From Ecdyonurus torrentis (taxonomy: Eukaryota > Arthropoda > Insecta > Ephemeroptera > Heptageniidae), in NCBI GenBank assembly GCA_949318235.1, contig OX439127.1:18948375-19012374 (forward strand): DNA of 64,000 nt. Direction: 5' to 3'. Made by a program: the position numbers and the translations under genes. A model generated the notes under the pieces. The model did no database searches. It was not told where the DNA came from and worked only from the letters and a program-made list of their open reading frames with translations. Within the stretch, counting starts at the first letter, position 1; the number at the start of each line of letters is the position of its first letter. Of the stretch, positions 1 to 13,708 are shown piece after piece.

Positions 1-1028
1 AGAAAGGATCAAAAAATCAAACTTAAACATTGCGTTCAAAAAGGCACACGTAACCCCGTGGTGTACTTTGCCCTGGTCTTCTCCTAATATTATAAAAAAA
101 AAAAAAAAAAAAAGAACATACATATCTTTGGCACGTCAGTCATTATTATACAGCTAAATAGCAAAGTGTTAAATGACGACCTTTATAATTCCAGTTCAAT
201 TAAAACACAGTGACAACTTGTCTCCGTTGATTGATAGTAATTAACATTGATATGTCAAGTGGTAACAGTTAAAAGAGAAAGAGACATAATTCTATACGTA
301 GAGTAGCTCACGGCATCGGTATAAAATAAATAAATAAAGGTGCGCGTGGCGGCCGTTCACTCGAAGTTTAATGCAGTCATATTACGCGGCTAGCTATAAT
401 GTATTGATATGAGAATCATATTAATACTATTTATTAAAAATTTTAACTACTAATATCGTGGATGCTTTTCAAGGAAAAATAAGGATAAATAAAAACACAA
501 ATTTAGGATCCGTAAGAAAACTTCACTATTTCCACATCAAAGTAAAAATTGTTATAATTTTTATATTAGAAAATTATTATACACTTTTTTGATGTCAAAT
601 ATTAATATAATTATTATTATTAATTGAAGATAAATGATAAATAATGGTATATATACATAACAAGTAAAGTTCATATAATTATGACTTATTATCTATTAAT
701 TTTATCTTAATCATAAAAAATCGACAGTTTATATTCTATGATAATAACTAATAATTATTATCTCGGATCACGACTCCAAAGTAAAATCGACACTTGCTAA
801 TCAAAGAATGCCCCCCATTCCTTTTTCGGCCAAGTATTTATACTCTAGCCCCCACCCTTGTGAGGGTGCCTCTCAACACTACCATCCTTCCCATCCATCC
901 AAAAATATCATAGATTCATAGAACAAGGAAAATAGTATTAAAATCTAGCTGACACTACTGTTTTATAATTATAAGTATTAATATTCATAGTGATAATAAC
1001 ACGTGTAAGATTTTCTGTCACCTTCCTC

Positions 1029-1485
1029 ATTGAGGAAGGTGAATTTTTTTAACCCCCACTTTTTATGACATTTTTGAAAAGAGCGTTAAAAAATTTTGAG
1101 GCGATATTTTTTCTTAAAACGATTGGAGCATGGGAAGTATTTTTAATTAATTTTTGAAAATCGTCCTAAAGAGACTCTGACGTCATCAATCGGGCATTTA
1201 TTTCGGAAAGTATTGACCGTAGAAGGTTCAGTAGCCAGTTTTTTGAAATCCTGACGACAAGCTGATTTCATTCAACTGGTTACTGAACCTCGAACGATTA
1301 GTATTTGCCGAGAAAAAAGTGGAATGATGACGTCAGAGTCTTTTTAGGGCGATTTTCAAAAATTAATTAAAAATACTTCGCATGCTCCAATCGTCCTAAG
1401 AAAAAATAGCGCCTCAAAATTTTTTAAAGCTCTTTCCAAAAATATCATAAACTCAACAAAAAAATTTCAATTCACCTTCCTCATT
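1029..1485. mobile_element. Palindromic MITE, 457 bp
   Basis: Nearly the whole segment is an inverted repeat. The left end ATTGAGGAAGGTGAA matches the right end TTCACCTTCCTCATT. Further in, GACTCTGACGTCAT pairs with ATGACGTCAGAGTC, and the sequence around the TTCAGTAGCCAG block pairs with CTGGTTACTGAA close to the centre near 1,250. No open frame is present, so this is a non-autonomous DNA transposon. The superfamily was not determined. Confidence 0.8.
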
Positions 1486-2360
1486 AGTCTTTTATAAAAA
1501 ACTCATGACATCATAATAAAACATAAAACAGAGTATTTCATTCACTTCACTAGTGCAACTTATATTATAATAAGTTAATAACATAAAATATAAGGAAATA
1601 AAAATAAAATTATATATAAGAATATTTGATGACATTTCTGACTGCCGTAAGTTGTTGCTTTTATTATTATTATTACTTTACGTTTAATTTAAGCTAAAAA
1701 CCACCATTCTTAAAACAAGTGTATAGTTCCAAACTTGTATATTATATTTTTCTTGATATTACATTTTATATTTTTTTCGTTCCTTGTTAATATAGTTTTG
1801 CTGGTGCTCAAGTTAAGCTGAATACTGCTGGTACCGCGGCTGCATGCACGGCACGTGTGTGAAATTTCTCAGGCTGACGCGGAACTTCCTCCGCTGTTCA
1901 CACGACCAAACTAACCTCTCTACATGCCGAATTACATTCTTATACTTTGCATCCCATATATTTCATATTTTTTTAAAAAGCAGTCAATGGAATTGATAGT
2001 AATAATATAATAATAAACTTATTTAACGAAATAGGGCGATTCATTTTTAATATACGAAAAAAAAAAAAAAAAAAAAAATGCCATTCTGGATATTTATATG
2101 CAACCAAACCTATATACGAACGCACGGTCAAAGAATAGTAAAATTATGAAAAAGTATCTCTTTATGTATGTAATTAAAAAGATATGAATGTTTGTAGCGG
2201 TACTGCCGTGGGAGAACTACTGTTGTGAACAGTTCACCAATTTACATGAGCGTCGAATGCTATAGGACACAATACAATGCATTTAGTATACGGTTGCATA
2301 TTTTATTATATTACTGCTTTCGCTACTGTCATTGCACACAAGGCAAAATGCAACTTACAA

Positions 2361-2362
<2 letters not shown>

Positions 2363-2439
<77 letters not shown>
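2363..2439. repeat. (TA)n microsatellite
   Basis: Uninterrupted TA dinucleotide tract of about 75 bp. Confidence 0.95.
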
Positions 2440-2443
<4 letters not shown>

Positions 2444-2931
2444 TAAAAAAAAGTCTCGAAGTTTCATTTTAAACTATAAAGTAAAATATTTTGATTAAAT
2501 AATATAAATAATGTTGTAAAAATTGCTGTGGGATAAACGCTTCAGTTATTTCGTATAAAATTGGCTCTAATATAAATATAATATATTTAAATTATTTGAA
2601 GCTAAAAGAAAAATATAATACATTTTCAAGCTTAAATGAATCGTTTTTACTACTCTCTAGTTTTTTTTTCTCCTAGTATGGCACTCGAGTTTTAATCAGC
2701 TTATCATTATACATAAAAAGTAATGGGCGAGACTCATTTTTATTTTTTTCTTCCTTCCCTCTTTTTCCTATAATCTATAACCTTATACTTGCATAATATA
2801 GATGGGTGTTGCTATGGTGTATGTTATTATCACAATTACTTAATGGGATAAAAATATGAAGACTTTTACATGTTATCAAGAAAATTATATATTTTTAGAC
2901 AAATTTCATCATTATGTAAAGTACAATTATC

Positions 2932-3251
2932 TTAAAGGCGTAGAACACCTTGGACAAAAAAAAAAGTTGCGTAATATCCTAACAAACCTGAAAATCAACG
3001 TTGATTTGGCCGGAGTCATTTATTTCTAATTTATTTTCCATTCACAAAGTGCCACTGCCGGTCACTGACGTCACAGCTCGCCCGGTTTACGCGCGCGTAA
3101 AACAAGCGAGCTGTGACGTCAGTGACCGGCAGTGGCACTTTGTGAATGGAAAATAAATTAGAAATAAATGACTCCGGCCAAATCAACGTTGATTTTCAGG
3201 TTTGTTAGAATATTACGCAACTTTTTTGTTCAAGGTGTTCTACGCCTTTAA
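2932..3251. mobile_element. TTAA-bounded fold-back MITE, family 1
   Basis: A near-perfect inverted repeat of about 150-bp arms bounded by TTAA on both sides. The ends are TTAAAGGCGTAGAACACCTT and its complement. The centre contains CGCGCG-rich sequence and paired CTGTGACGTCAGTGACCGG blocks. A second copy lies at 31,514-31,874. TTAA target sites are used by the piggyBac and Kolobok superfamilies; which applies here is not resolved. No coding capacity. Confidence 0.88.
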
Positions 3252-3803
3252 AAGAAGTTAATGTTTGTGTATGCGGTGTGTTTTATATATACACAAGGAA
3301 GTTTGAAATAACTTTAAATAATAAAAAAAAAAAATTTAAGAAATAAAAAACCTTCATTGCCTGGTGTATCTGAATTATCAAATACGGAAGCTACTCCAAG
3401 GCGACATTTATAAGTGTGATTCATCTAATATGACAAATAACTCACATCATTACATAAAATCATGTTGCACTTGTTCAAACACTCCCACCATGTATGCGTA
3501 TCATTGCAAATACATACATTATAGTCATTACATGTAAATAATAATATACTTTAATGTATATGATGTAGCATTATATGTACTGTACATATAGCATTATACT
3601 TTTAACTAATATAAATTTTGTTAAGAAATCTTCAATCTTTATATAAGTATATATATATATATATATAAATATAGTACATGTGACGTCATCAAATATGTAT
3701 ATGATATACATACGTACTTAATTTATTAAACAGCATCTACTTGAAACATCGTACGATACTTATTTGCATTTGTCATGAGTAAGTATGTATAATTATATTA
3801 TAT

Positions 3804-3810
<7 letters not shown>

Positions 3811-3862
<52 letters not shown>
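3811..3862. repeat. (TA)n microsatellite
   Basis: TA tract of about 52 bp, preceded by a TTATA repeat. Confidence 0.95.
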
Positions 3863-3867
<5 letters not shown>

Positions 3868-5190
3868 AAAGTTCTCGCCAAATACACAAGAAAAGGAAAA
3901 ATAAAGCATACATTTGCGAATATAAATAATAAATGAAACATGCGGTTTCTTCTTACGATATACTTTTATTATTATTATTTTGCCACATCACTAGAATAAG
4001 TTTGACAATGTAAGCATTTAGCAGTAAAGCAAAGCACAGCAAACATAGTCACACGCATACGTAAACTGTATACAGACTTACAGACATGTGGCATGATAAT
4101 GCAAAATATTAAATTATATTCTTATGTGTATACTACCATATAGCCATGTGCATAAACATATACGGTAAAAAATATTTTGGAACAACTCTTTTAAGAGCAT
4201 TATGAGCTTCAACTATTAATACTTTTCGTGCGTAAAATAGAAAAAAATAATATAAATTTTGTGGAAGAAAAAAAAAAAAATAAATAAAAAAAAAAACTAC
4301 AAAAAATAAATAAATAAATAAAAAATATCGCAACTTTTACAAGCAGGATATTATTCAATTCCAACTTCTATCATTGGGATAAGAAATAAATAATTACAGT
4401 CAATAAAACAGCGATTTCAAAAATGCAATTGATAATTACATACATTAACAAAATCTTGGTAAACCTGTCTATACAATAGAAATTGAAGTAAATTTTAATG
4501 AAAGTAGAAAATCTTCCAAACAAATTTTTTCACTGCATAAATAAAATAATAAAGCAGCCTAGCAACATACTGTACCGTACATCAGATCTCGACAAACATA
4601 TCACGCATATTCGTGCTGAATTCTTTGCTCATCACAAAATTTATTTTACCCATTCTGACTAATTTGTTTACGAAAACAACAAGATAAAGCTTGTGAAAGT
4701 ATGTTCTGCTTCCAAACAAGGCAAAATAATTTAAATTTATGACGGTAACTAAATAAAGCTTGAAAGTTCTTCCAAATTTAACTATACGCTCGTCGTGGAA
4801 GGAGGAAAAAAAAAAAAAAAAAAAAAACATTACGTTATCCGTATTCGACTATACCAAATCATAATGAAAAAAAATCTCAAGGAATATAGAAATAAAGTGA
4901 ACAATATAAATAAAGCGATGCCTATCTATCTAGCCCACCGCTGCGGTAATGGTAATAACAAATACCAAAAAGAAAACACAAAACCTCAGAACTGTACATA
5001 AATTTCATTTTATAAAGTGAAAAACATTAATCTTTTTCTTATAAAATAAATTTCTTTTCATTTCATATCTGATAAATAACATTTTTTTTTTTTTAGTCGG
5101 AAACGTTGTAAAAGGTATAATACTAAAAAAGAATCAAAAGGTATTATCGTATTTGGAGGTATCCTATAGATACATCTATCTAGAATAAAG

Positions 5191-5239
<49 letters not shown>
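5191..5239. repeat. Poly-A run
   Basis: About 49 consecutive A residues. A run of about 20 C residues follows at 5,453-5,473. Confidence 0.95.
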
Positions 5240-5240
<1 letters not shown>

Positions 5241-5795
5241 CGATAAGTGGGTGTTTACTAAGCTGTATAAAGGAAGATAAAGATGAGACGATTATACAAT
5301 CCAGATCAATCCTCAGCAGGCGACAAGCAAGAGTAATACAAAGCCATAAATAGAGCGGGCAGTGCAGTGTGAGAGAGCGAGAGCAAAGCGTCACTAAATT
5401 TTAAAGGTGGGCGTACACGCAAAGCCATAACCTGACTTGCCTACCTTTAGCTGCCCCCCCCCCCCCCCCCCCCAACACCCCGCGCATTTAATCAACCACG
5501 CACGCGGCGGGCACACTCAAAGAACATGAATACAAAGTGTGATACGGAAGGGAGGTGTCGCACTGCAACATCGTGCACTTTGCATAAATAATTGAAACCC
5601 CTGAAGAAAAAAAAAAAACTGAATTAAAAAATTAACCAAAATAAAATCAATAATAATAAAAAAAAAAAAAGCAAATCTGTGTGGAACAATAATGACAATA
5701 GAGACGCCCTTTGTCTATTTCAAAGAACAACAACGCACACATAATTTTTTTGGTCTGATTCTAAGGTTCGCTGACTAATCCTATTAACAGTTTAG

Positions 5796-5913
<118 letters not shown>

Positions 5914-7028
5914 GCAAACCTTGTAGAAGCGTGTTATTTTAAGCCTCGCCTCCAGCAATACCAAGATGATGAAGTCACTTTAGTCAACATAAAAATCGTC
6001 TGTCTGTCTGTTTGATACATCAATGACCATTGAGATGTTATCATCCGAGACTTCAACTATACTACATACTTGTAGGACGTAATTAATAAAATTACTCAAT
6101 TAATTCCACGTGTTATTTTGCTATGAACAAAAAAAAAAAAATAATAATAATAAACTGTTAAACCACCTAAACTGCGATACATTAAAAGATATGAGAAAAT
6201 CACGTACTCCTACTAAGAATGCACCACACCTCTAAATATTATTCTCTATCATGAAATAAGTGAATCACGCAATATGATGTCATATGGTTTACCAGAAAGA
6301 ATAAAATCTAAATCAATCATAATAATGATGAAGTAGCTGGTCAGCATTAATAATGAGCATTGAGTATCATCATTGCGTCGTAATAGAGGAAAATGGGACA
6401 ATTCTTATTAATAAATCACTTTAACCACAAGTAACACTCATCCAGTGGGATAATAAATAAGTACAGAGCACCAAGTCAAAGTCCCCTATGCATTATACGA
6501 CAAGACGCCTCACAGTCTCGTGACCAACGCAACTTACACGAGAGAGCGTGTAGGGTACCATGATAAGTGATATCAAAATAATTGTGTTTTGTTATATCTT
6601 TCTAATTTACCTTCTATACCTGCAAACGTTTCGTAATTCTACTACAGAACTGATCTATAAAAATTTATACAATGCTAAAAATTATATTAAAATGTAAAAT
6701 TTTTGTTATAATTTGATACAATCTTATTAATTTCCATTAATTAAAAAGTTAAGATTTCAAGTTAAGACAACTTCTCATTTTTATTATATGATATCTCCAC
6801 AGTTTCATTTCCAAGAACTTCTTTTATATATATATGCATCATATAGATTGTATTTGCAGCAAAGAAACTAGCCTACTAGCAAACAAAACGTTTCAAATGC
6901 AATAAAACATTGGCTGCATTTATAAATATAAAAATCAAAGCTCATTATTCATTGTATTGAACAATGTAATTTCTATAAAGACGATCAGATAATTTAACTT
7001 CGTGCTTCGCACTTTCCTTTCTCTGCTT

Positions 7029-7136
<108 letters not shown>

Positions 7137-8590
7137 GTGTGTAAGAGAAAGGGCGGAGATAAATCATTTAATTATTTCACTTTTTTATGATTTTATTTTT
7201 ACAACTTATAGGCTGAAAGTATGAATAGGAATAGTATTAAAGTAACTTGAACTTATAATAAATACAGTTTTACAACATTTATAATTTACTATTTCCCTTT
7301 TACTCTAAACATTGAGGAAACAAGAGTACGTATAAAATTTAGTTATAGTGTGTTGTGTGTTCTAATATCTCTGAAAAGCACGTACTATTATTATCAAAAA
7401 ATTTTTTTTAATAAGACTCAAGAAAACAGCATTAAACCACGCCGCGATCATAATATATGATGTCATTTTACTACAGATGACATGCATTACAACCCAAACG
7501 TAAACACTAAGCAGTACGTCTTTTTATATATTTATATATATATTATAACATCTTATTATATAACATGTTAAAACAAGCACAACGACGATAAAATGTTTTA
7601 ATTTTTGACTTCAGTGATTTGTACTTGTTTATTTTCATTGAATTGACGTCACACAATATAAATTCAATTCAATGCATAGATCGGAACATTAACTTCACTT
7701 GTTCTATAGGTACTAGAAAGTGTAAAAATGAATGGATAAATAATTAAGCTATTTTTATTTATACTTCATGTAATATTTTATGTAATTTTTAAATATAGGA
7801 GCCGAAATTGATAAAAACGATTCCTCACGTTTGAACTATACGATTTAAATAATAATAATTATAAAAGGGAAATTTTGCGTGAAACTAGTTATTTTTAATT
7901 CCAAACCAAAAGAAAAATCCCCTAAAAATTACGCTAGTCTGCATTTGAGTCATTTGACATACAAGATTATTATTATTATTTTAATTAACTTTAAGCACGC
8001 CCCACAATGTTGTATACTTTCAACAACAAAGCCGAATTGCATGGCTATTATTATTATTATTATTTTTTTTTTGAAAGAAGTGAATGATATTGGATCGGTT
8101 AATTTACCTGAGCAAACAAAACTTCATCGGCTGCTTTTGATCTTTATTATTTTTTTCCATCTTTCAAATTATGTTTTAAAATATATTCGTATATTTGCAT
8201 ACGAGGATACCGACCCGATGCACGATGACGAAGGTGCTTTTTCATTGACGTACACACGTCCATAAAATAAATATTTAACACGAAAATTTACAGTTTAAAT
8301 TTTAAACTTATAAATAAAAAGTTTTTTGGTAGTTGATTTTTCCTAATTCAAGGCTAGCATAAAAATGAATTAAAAAAAAAATAATAAAAAAATAAAAAAT
8401 CTACAACCATTTAGCTCATTAAATTCAAATGCCAGAATGTAATATTTTCAACAAAAATTGTAATTTGTTTTGAAAGGGTATTTTACCAGGTTATAGTTCG
8501 ATTAATACTTTTTTTTTTCTAAATAAAGTTGTAAATGGAGGGGGGGGGGGGGGTGTAACAAGTACACCGATAAATTGCGAGAGTAAGTAA

Positions 8591-8760
8591 GTGTTTTAAG
8601 TGAAATGAATGTTAGTTTGCTTGGCCGGCCACCCACATAATGTCCCGTTGTGCGGGTATGCAGGAGGGCGGTATTGAGTGGGGCACACCGCTGATGCCCA
8701 CCACCATGCCAAGTAGGACAAGCGTGACGTGACCCAACACGACACTTATTATTATTTTTT
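8591..8760 (+). repeat. Unassigned GC-richer segment with TTATTATTATT tail
   Basis: A segment rich in GGCCGGCC, GGGCGG and CCCACCACC motifs ends in TTATTATTATTTTTTT. A G/C-richer body with a simple-sequence tail resembles the 3' end of a retroposon, but no promoter boxes, second copy or target duplication were found. It could also be an unrecognised exon. Confidence 0.3.
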
Positions 8761-11078
8761 TCTTCTATATTACCAGGCTGATACTACATTGGACAGGATA
8801 AGGATGGGGCTTCTTATCATACAATTTCCACATATTTTTTTCTTTTTCCTTATCATGTCTTTTAAAGACCCGCTATTGATATATGTAATTATATGTATCA
8901 CATAAAAACACCTAAAAATTAATAGTGCTAATTACAACGTTAAACATAATAAAGTACTCAAGTTATTTTACACAGAAGAAATATTAATAAGAGCCAAATT
9001 ATATTTAGACTAAAAAGTGCATAATGTAGAAAAAGGTCCATGCAGTGCCACAATAAATACTTGTTAGGGTCACCGCGTAAATAACACGAGCGCTGTGTTC
9101 GCCAACGCCCACGCACGCATGGTCATGGACTTAACGTGGTGTACAAATGGTACATATTATAAAACCAGTCCTTTCATGAATTTGCCGCACCTTTAGTACT
9201 CGACATCATTTATCATTAGCTACAAACAACATTGTACACGTCGCGCATATTGAATTCAATGAATTATAGAGTAGAGACTGTACAATACTCTAAGTCATCG
9301 ATATCACGACACTATAGTATATATACTTAATAATACTTTCAAGAAATTAAAATAATATTGTGTGGTAACTGGGGAAAAATAAGACTCGTGAGGACATAAG
9401 TATACTTTTACAATTAAAAAAAGAAAAATAAATAAATAATGTAATTCAGTTCCTTAAAAAAAAATCTACTTACAAAATAACCGCATTATATATAATATAA
9501 TATATATATATGTATATACACACACATACCTATATAAAATATAAACCTCATTTAGATCACATTTCCCGCTACCATATTTAGCATCTAAGTATTCGAGTCA
9601 TCATTCAATATTATTACTTTTCTTTTTTTTTTTATCCGACGACTAACACTTTTTAACAGTAAACAAAACTTATTCACTTACAGGAAATTTGAATTACATA
9701 CCAGGATTTCAAGGAATTTCTATTTATTTATTTTTTTATTTTTTATGTCATACTAAAAATTAATAAGTAAATTGTTTAGTAATTTCTTTTGGGGCGTTGG
9801 CAGCGCTTATCTATAGTTCCTGTGAAATTCCTTAGTTTTAATTGGATTTCTATTTGATAATGATATCATTCTTTAAGTATAATTTAACGGCGTTGTTCAA
9901 AAGAAATTCAAATCTTCGACGTATTACATTAAAATAATTGATAAAATAAAGAAGTAAATACATTAGGAGAAAAGTTGAAGTGTATGAAACAATATTATAT
10001 TATTATTGATATTATTTTTACTATATTATACGTAAAAGTTATTTTGTCACGTTTAATATTTCTTCCAACATGCCGTTATTTAACTTGCAATTTTAACGTT
10101 TTTATTTTTATAATGTGACAAGGACAGGTGTTTTTATTAAGCTGCTATCAGCTCGCTTCCCAGCTGCGTTTATTACACTCGTCCCTCGTTAAAAAAAAAA
10201 AAAAAAAAAAAGCACACGTAGTCGGCACGGCTCAAACGCACGTGGTTCCGACACATCGTGGTGGTGATGTCTCGTGCGATGAAGCTCGGTAGGAGACCAA
10301 ATATACCCCCAACAAACCTTTAATCTTTCAGAATAGAATAAAATAACTGAGATTTTTTATTTATTATTATTATTATATTTTTTTTGAACACAATAAAAAT
10401 ATGAAATTTTGAATCATGGAAGCAACTGCCAATGTCAAGTGAAAATTATTTGAAAGTGACTTTGATGACACGTCGATTTTCTCTCCTTTTTAACGCGACA
10501 CAGACAGGTTGCCAAGAACTCAAGTCTCATCAGTATTTGCCCTACTAACGTGTAACTCACCCACATATCAAGTTGAGGTACTTTACCTGTGTTTGTTTGT
10601 AGCTGTTATAGTTAAATAAACATTTATTCTAGTGAAAGTATATAAAAAGTTACTAACATATCGATTTCATTTGGTTAAAAAAAAAAAAAAAAATCAAGTA
10701 TGTTTCACAGAAATGTTGAAAACAATATAGTACTCTTATTATATAGATCAGTGAATATAACACTTCAATTAAAATCATAAATATATGTAAATAATATGTT
10801 GAAATAAATAAATGTTGGCAGCTCAAATAATAATTTCACGTTTATTAAAAATGTTTGTCGCATTAATTTTCTATATTACAATATTTTAAAAAATAAATTA
10901 TTTTATTGTATATAAATTTCAGTTATCGTTTTATTCGACATACAATTTTTTCAATACATATAAATTACAATACTTTTTTTTTTTTTTTTTTGCTATAGTT
11001 ATTCATAGACACTAAAATTTATTTAAATATATAAATTATACATTACTTCTACAATTCTACCGGAGTACCGACCAAGAA

Positions 11079-11376
11079 TATAGGGTGTGTGCGCATGACG
11101 TCATAATAAATGCGCTTCGATGCCATAATTGAGCGACGAATAACATTGTTTAGTATAGGACAAACGTGGGTTTTTGATAATTTCTTTGGTTGGAAAATAA
11201 GCATTTTTTTTTTCAATATTTTTTTCCTCAGATACGTGAAAGCCTAATTCAATAATGCCCTAAAAAAATTGCTAAGTATTTTTAAACTGGCTAAATGTGT
11301 CATCTTCCCATACCGGCCGATGTTATTTAGTACTCACTTATGGCGTCGACTTTAACATGAATGCAACCACCTTATA
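11079..11376. mobile_element. MITE of the ATGGCGTC / GACGTCAT family, copy 1
   Basis: The left end TATAGGGTGTGTGCGCATGA mirrors the right end ATGAATGCAACCACCTTATA. Internal marks are GACGTCATAAT near the left end and ATGGCGTCGACTTTAACATG near the right. The same marks recur at 22,868-23,077 and 60,823-60,904 with different central sequence lengths. No coding capacity. Confidence 0.72.
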
Positions 11377-12362
11377 ATCAATGTATAAAATATATATATA
11401 TTGCAATAAAAAAAAAAAAAAAAATGATAGTATAGCAATATACCAAAACTTATTTGTAAGATGCTAATTTTTTTGAAACGATACCACAATTATTTTGTGA
11501 ACTTCATTTGACTCAAGGACAATAACAGATGCACAATACTAATCAAATTGAACTTTGATTGTTTATTATACAGTTTTTCAAATACTTTGTGCAGTGGATT
11601 TGGTATTTTGAATATTTATTATATTACTCGTTCTCATCATTTTCCCGGAAAATAAGACATTATTAATAAACATAAAGAAGGACAACTTTTACTCTCTTAT
11701 CTATATACTGAAGCACTATCAGTCGATAAACAAGAGAATATAAATTCTAAAAATGTAATTCTCAAAACACCTTTGCGTTTTAGCGATCTTGTCTAAACGC
11801 CGATAGATATGAGAAAAATATAAGCCGCATACAATTAACATTATAAACATTGTGAATTTATCATCTTATTGTTTATATAATTAGAAATAAGGATGATAAT
11901 CTGTGGGATATTATTGTTGGATGTAAAAGGTGGGCGGGGCAAAAGGGACCTCAAGGTGATGCATTCATTCGCAAGGGTCAAGGGTGCAGTAAGTATGTAC
12001 CGTACATACGACACATACGTACATAGTGTGGAGAACACCGCAAAGATTACTCAAAGAAAATTTGTTTTTATTATCTTTTAAATAAAACTTTTATTAAATC
12101 ATTATGCCATATTAATAAAATATTTTCAATTAATATTACGAATGCAACTAAAATTCCGTAATTTTATTTTTTTATATATATAATAAAATGTTATTATTTG
12201 TAATAATGACAGTTAACTGTGAGCGCCCGCCTGCCACCTCAAAACTATGCATACAAGTTTATCCAAATAAAAATGATAATACTTGTTTTCAAAAGTACAG
12301 GTGAATTGGGAATTGATCCTCTTTTGTGTTTTCAGAAATAAAGCAAGTAAATTTTAACTTAC

Positions 12363-12437
12363 CGCATTAAACTGCTCCTGTAATTCAGTTTTTTCATCCG
12401 CGGTAAACCGCACAGTATCCGACGCTATAGTCGCCAT
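12363..12437 (-). CDS. First coding exon of an unidentified gene (partial)
   Basis: On the minus strand an ATG at 12,437 opens 25 codons (MATIASDTVRFT..., then ADEKTELQEQFNA) that run straight into a strong donor, GCG|GTAAGT, ending in phase 0. The upstream region is much richer in G+C and CpG than its surroundings and carries CRE-like motifs, as expected for a 5' end. The downstream exons were not found in 1-12,362, so the first intron is long or the gene leaves the window. The C-terminal half (DEKTELQEQFNA) resembles the first helix of an EF-hand, as at the start of plastins. That is only a guess; I do not recognise the gene. Confidence 0.6.
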
Positions 12438-12690
12438 GATCCTCTCTGTTCTCGTCGCCACGACTGGAATGCTGAACTGAATGCGCTCGCGCTGCGCCTG
12501 AGTCGCTCTCCCTCTCGTTATTCTCGCTAGTAGTCGCTACTCGCTGGTAGTTGTAGTGGGTATCAGAAAAACACAGACCCAAGTTTGAGTTTCGAGTTGC
12601 TCGCGCTCACGATAGCCTCTCCTTATGCGTTGGCGCGCAACATTGCATTACGTCATCGCTAAAATACGTCACAATGACGTCATAAAGGTA
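12438..12690 (-). promoter_or_regulatory. Candidate promoter/5'UTR with a CRE-like cluster
   Basis: A G+C- and CpG-rich island in A+T-rich DNA lies directly upstream of the minus-strand ATG at 12,437. Between 12,651 and 12,684 it contains TTACGTCATC, TACGTCAC and TGACGTCATA, three matches to the ATF/CREB core within 35 bp. I infer a promoter from position and composition; no TATA box was identified. Confidence 0.5.
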
Positions 12691-13661
12691 GATACGGATT
12701 TCCAAATTAAATAATCAAATGATTATATTTATTTATTAAATTTGATGATTCATTCTCAGAGGAAGCATAACACGAAAGTTAAGGCACAGCGGCAAATCCA
12801 TACACTACCACTGTATGATTCATGTTATTTGGCAGGCGAGATATATATAAAAATAAATCACCCTGAACAATTTTAATTAAAATACTGCAGGGTTCAATAA
12901 AAAAAATAATAATAATAAAAAAAAAAAATAGTGGGAACCAGGAAGGGCCGCTCTTCTGCAGTAAAAATATTTCCTTATAGTTTGGAGAAATTCTTGCTAT
13001 ATGTAGCAGCCTTATAATCCTAGTCCTTATAGCTTTGAGAGAAACTCTCATGGAGTCTTGTGCCCCATGAAAAGCTATATGTCCGTTCTCATCATTAACG
13101 GAATGGCAAAAATATGACCCAAGGACAAAAAGCTCTAAGACAAAAGACCCTGCCATGGTTGGCTTTGCACACAGGTAAAGCATGGCGGTGAGCTGGGGAC
13201 ATGTAGGGTCTTTTGTCCGTGGGCCATATCTGCATTTTAACCTGTGCTATCAAGGATTCTCTCCAATCTATACGACATCTCTTCACTATGGTGAGGACTT
13301 TGCTGGGCTTTTCCATCACTTTGTATTTATCATATGATATCATATAATATAATATAATATATTATATTTAATTACAGTATATAAGATGGGGGAACTACAA
13401 TATTCCTTATACTATGAATAGAAAAAACTATTTACCATTTTGCAATCTATGGCAAACTCAAAGCATTTGCATTCAAGCAATAATATAAAATTATTGTTTA
13501 ATTTACAGGAGTAAATTAAAACGGTTTCAAATATTGATTGGAGTGAAATAAAGGGAGATGATTGACCAAATATATTTGATATATTGAGTTTAAAACAAGA
13601 GAAGTCAAATTGTGGAAAGCACAGGAAAGATTCAACAAGACAACAAGGAGTGACAGCCAAC

Positions 13662-13698
<37 letters not shown>

Positions 13699-13708
13699 GA
13701 CCCACACA
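12691..13708. other. Stretch with no gene seen
   Basis: A+T-rich sequence. It holds AATAAT simple repeats, a short TATAATATAA stretch near 13,340 and a poly-A run at 13,664-13,696 that ends just before the large palindrome. Open frames on the minus strand here translate to low-complexity or unrecognised peptides. Confidence 0.5.

Noticed and set aside
7879..8265. 128-codon open frame on the plus strand
   Set aside because: Low-complexity runs of Ile and Phe from ATT/TTT repeats, no recognisable domain, no promoter or splice context.
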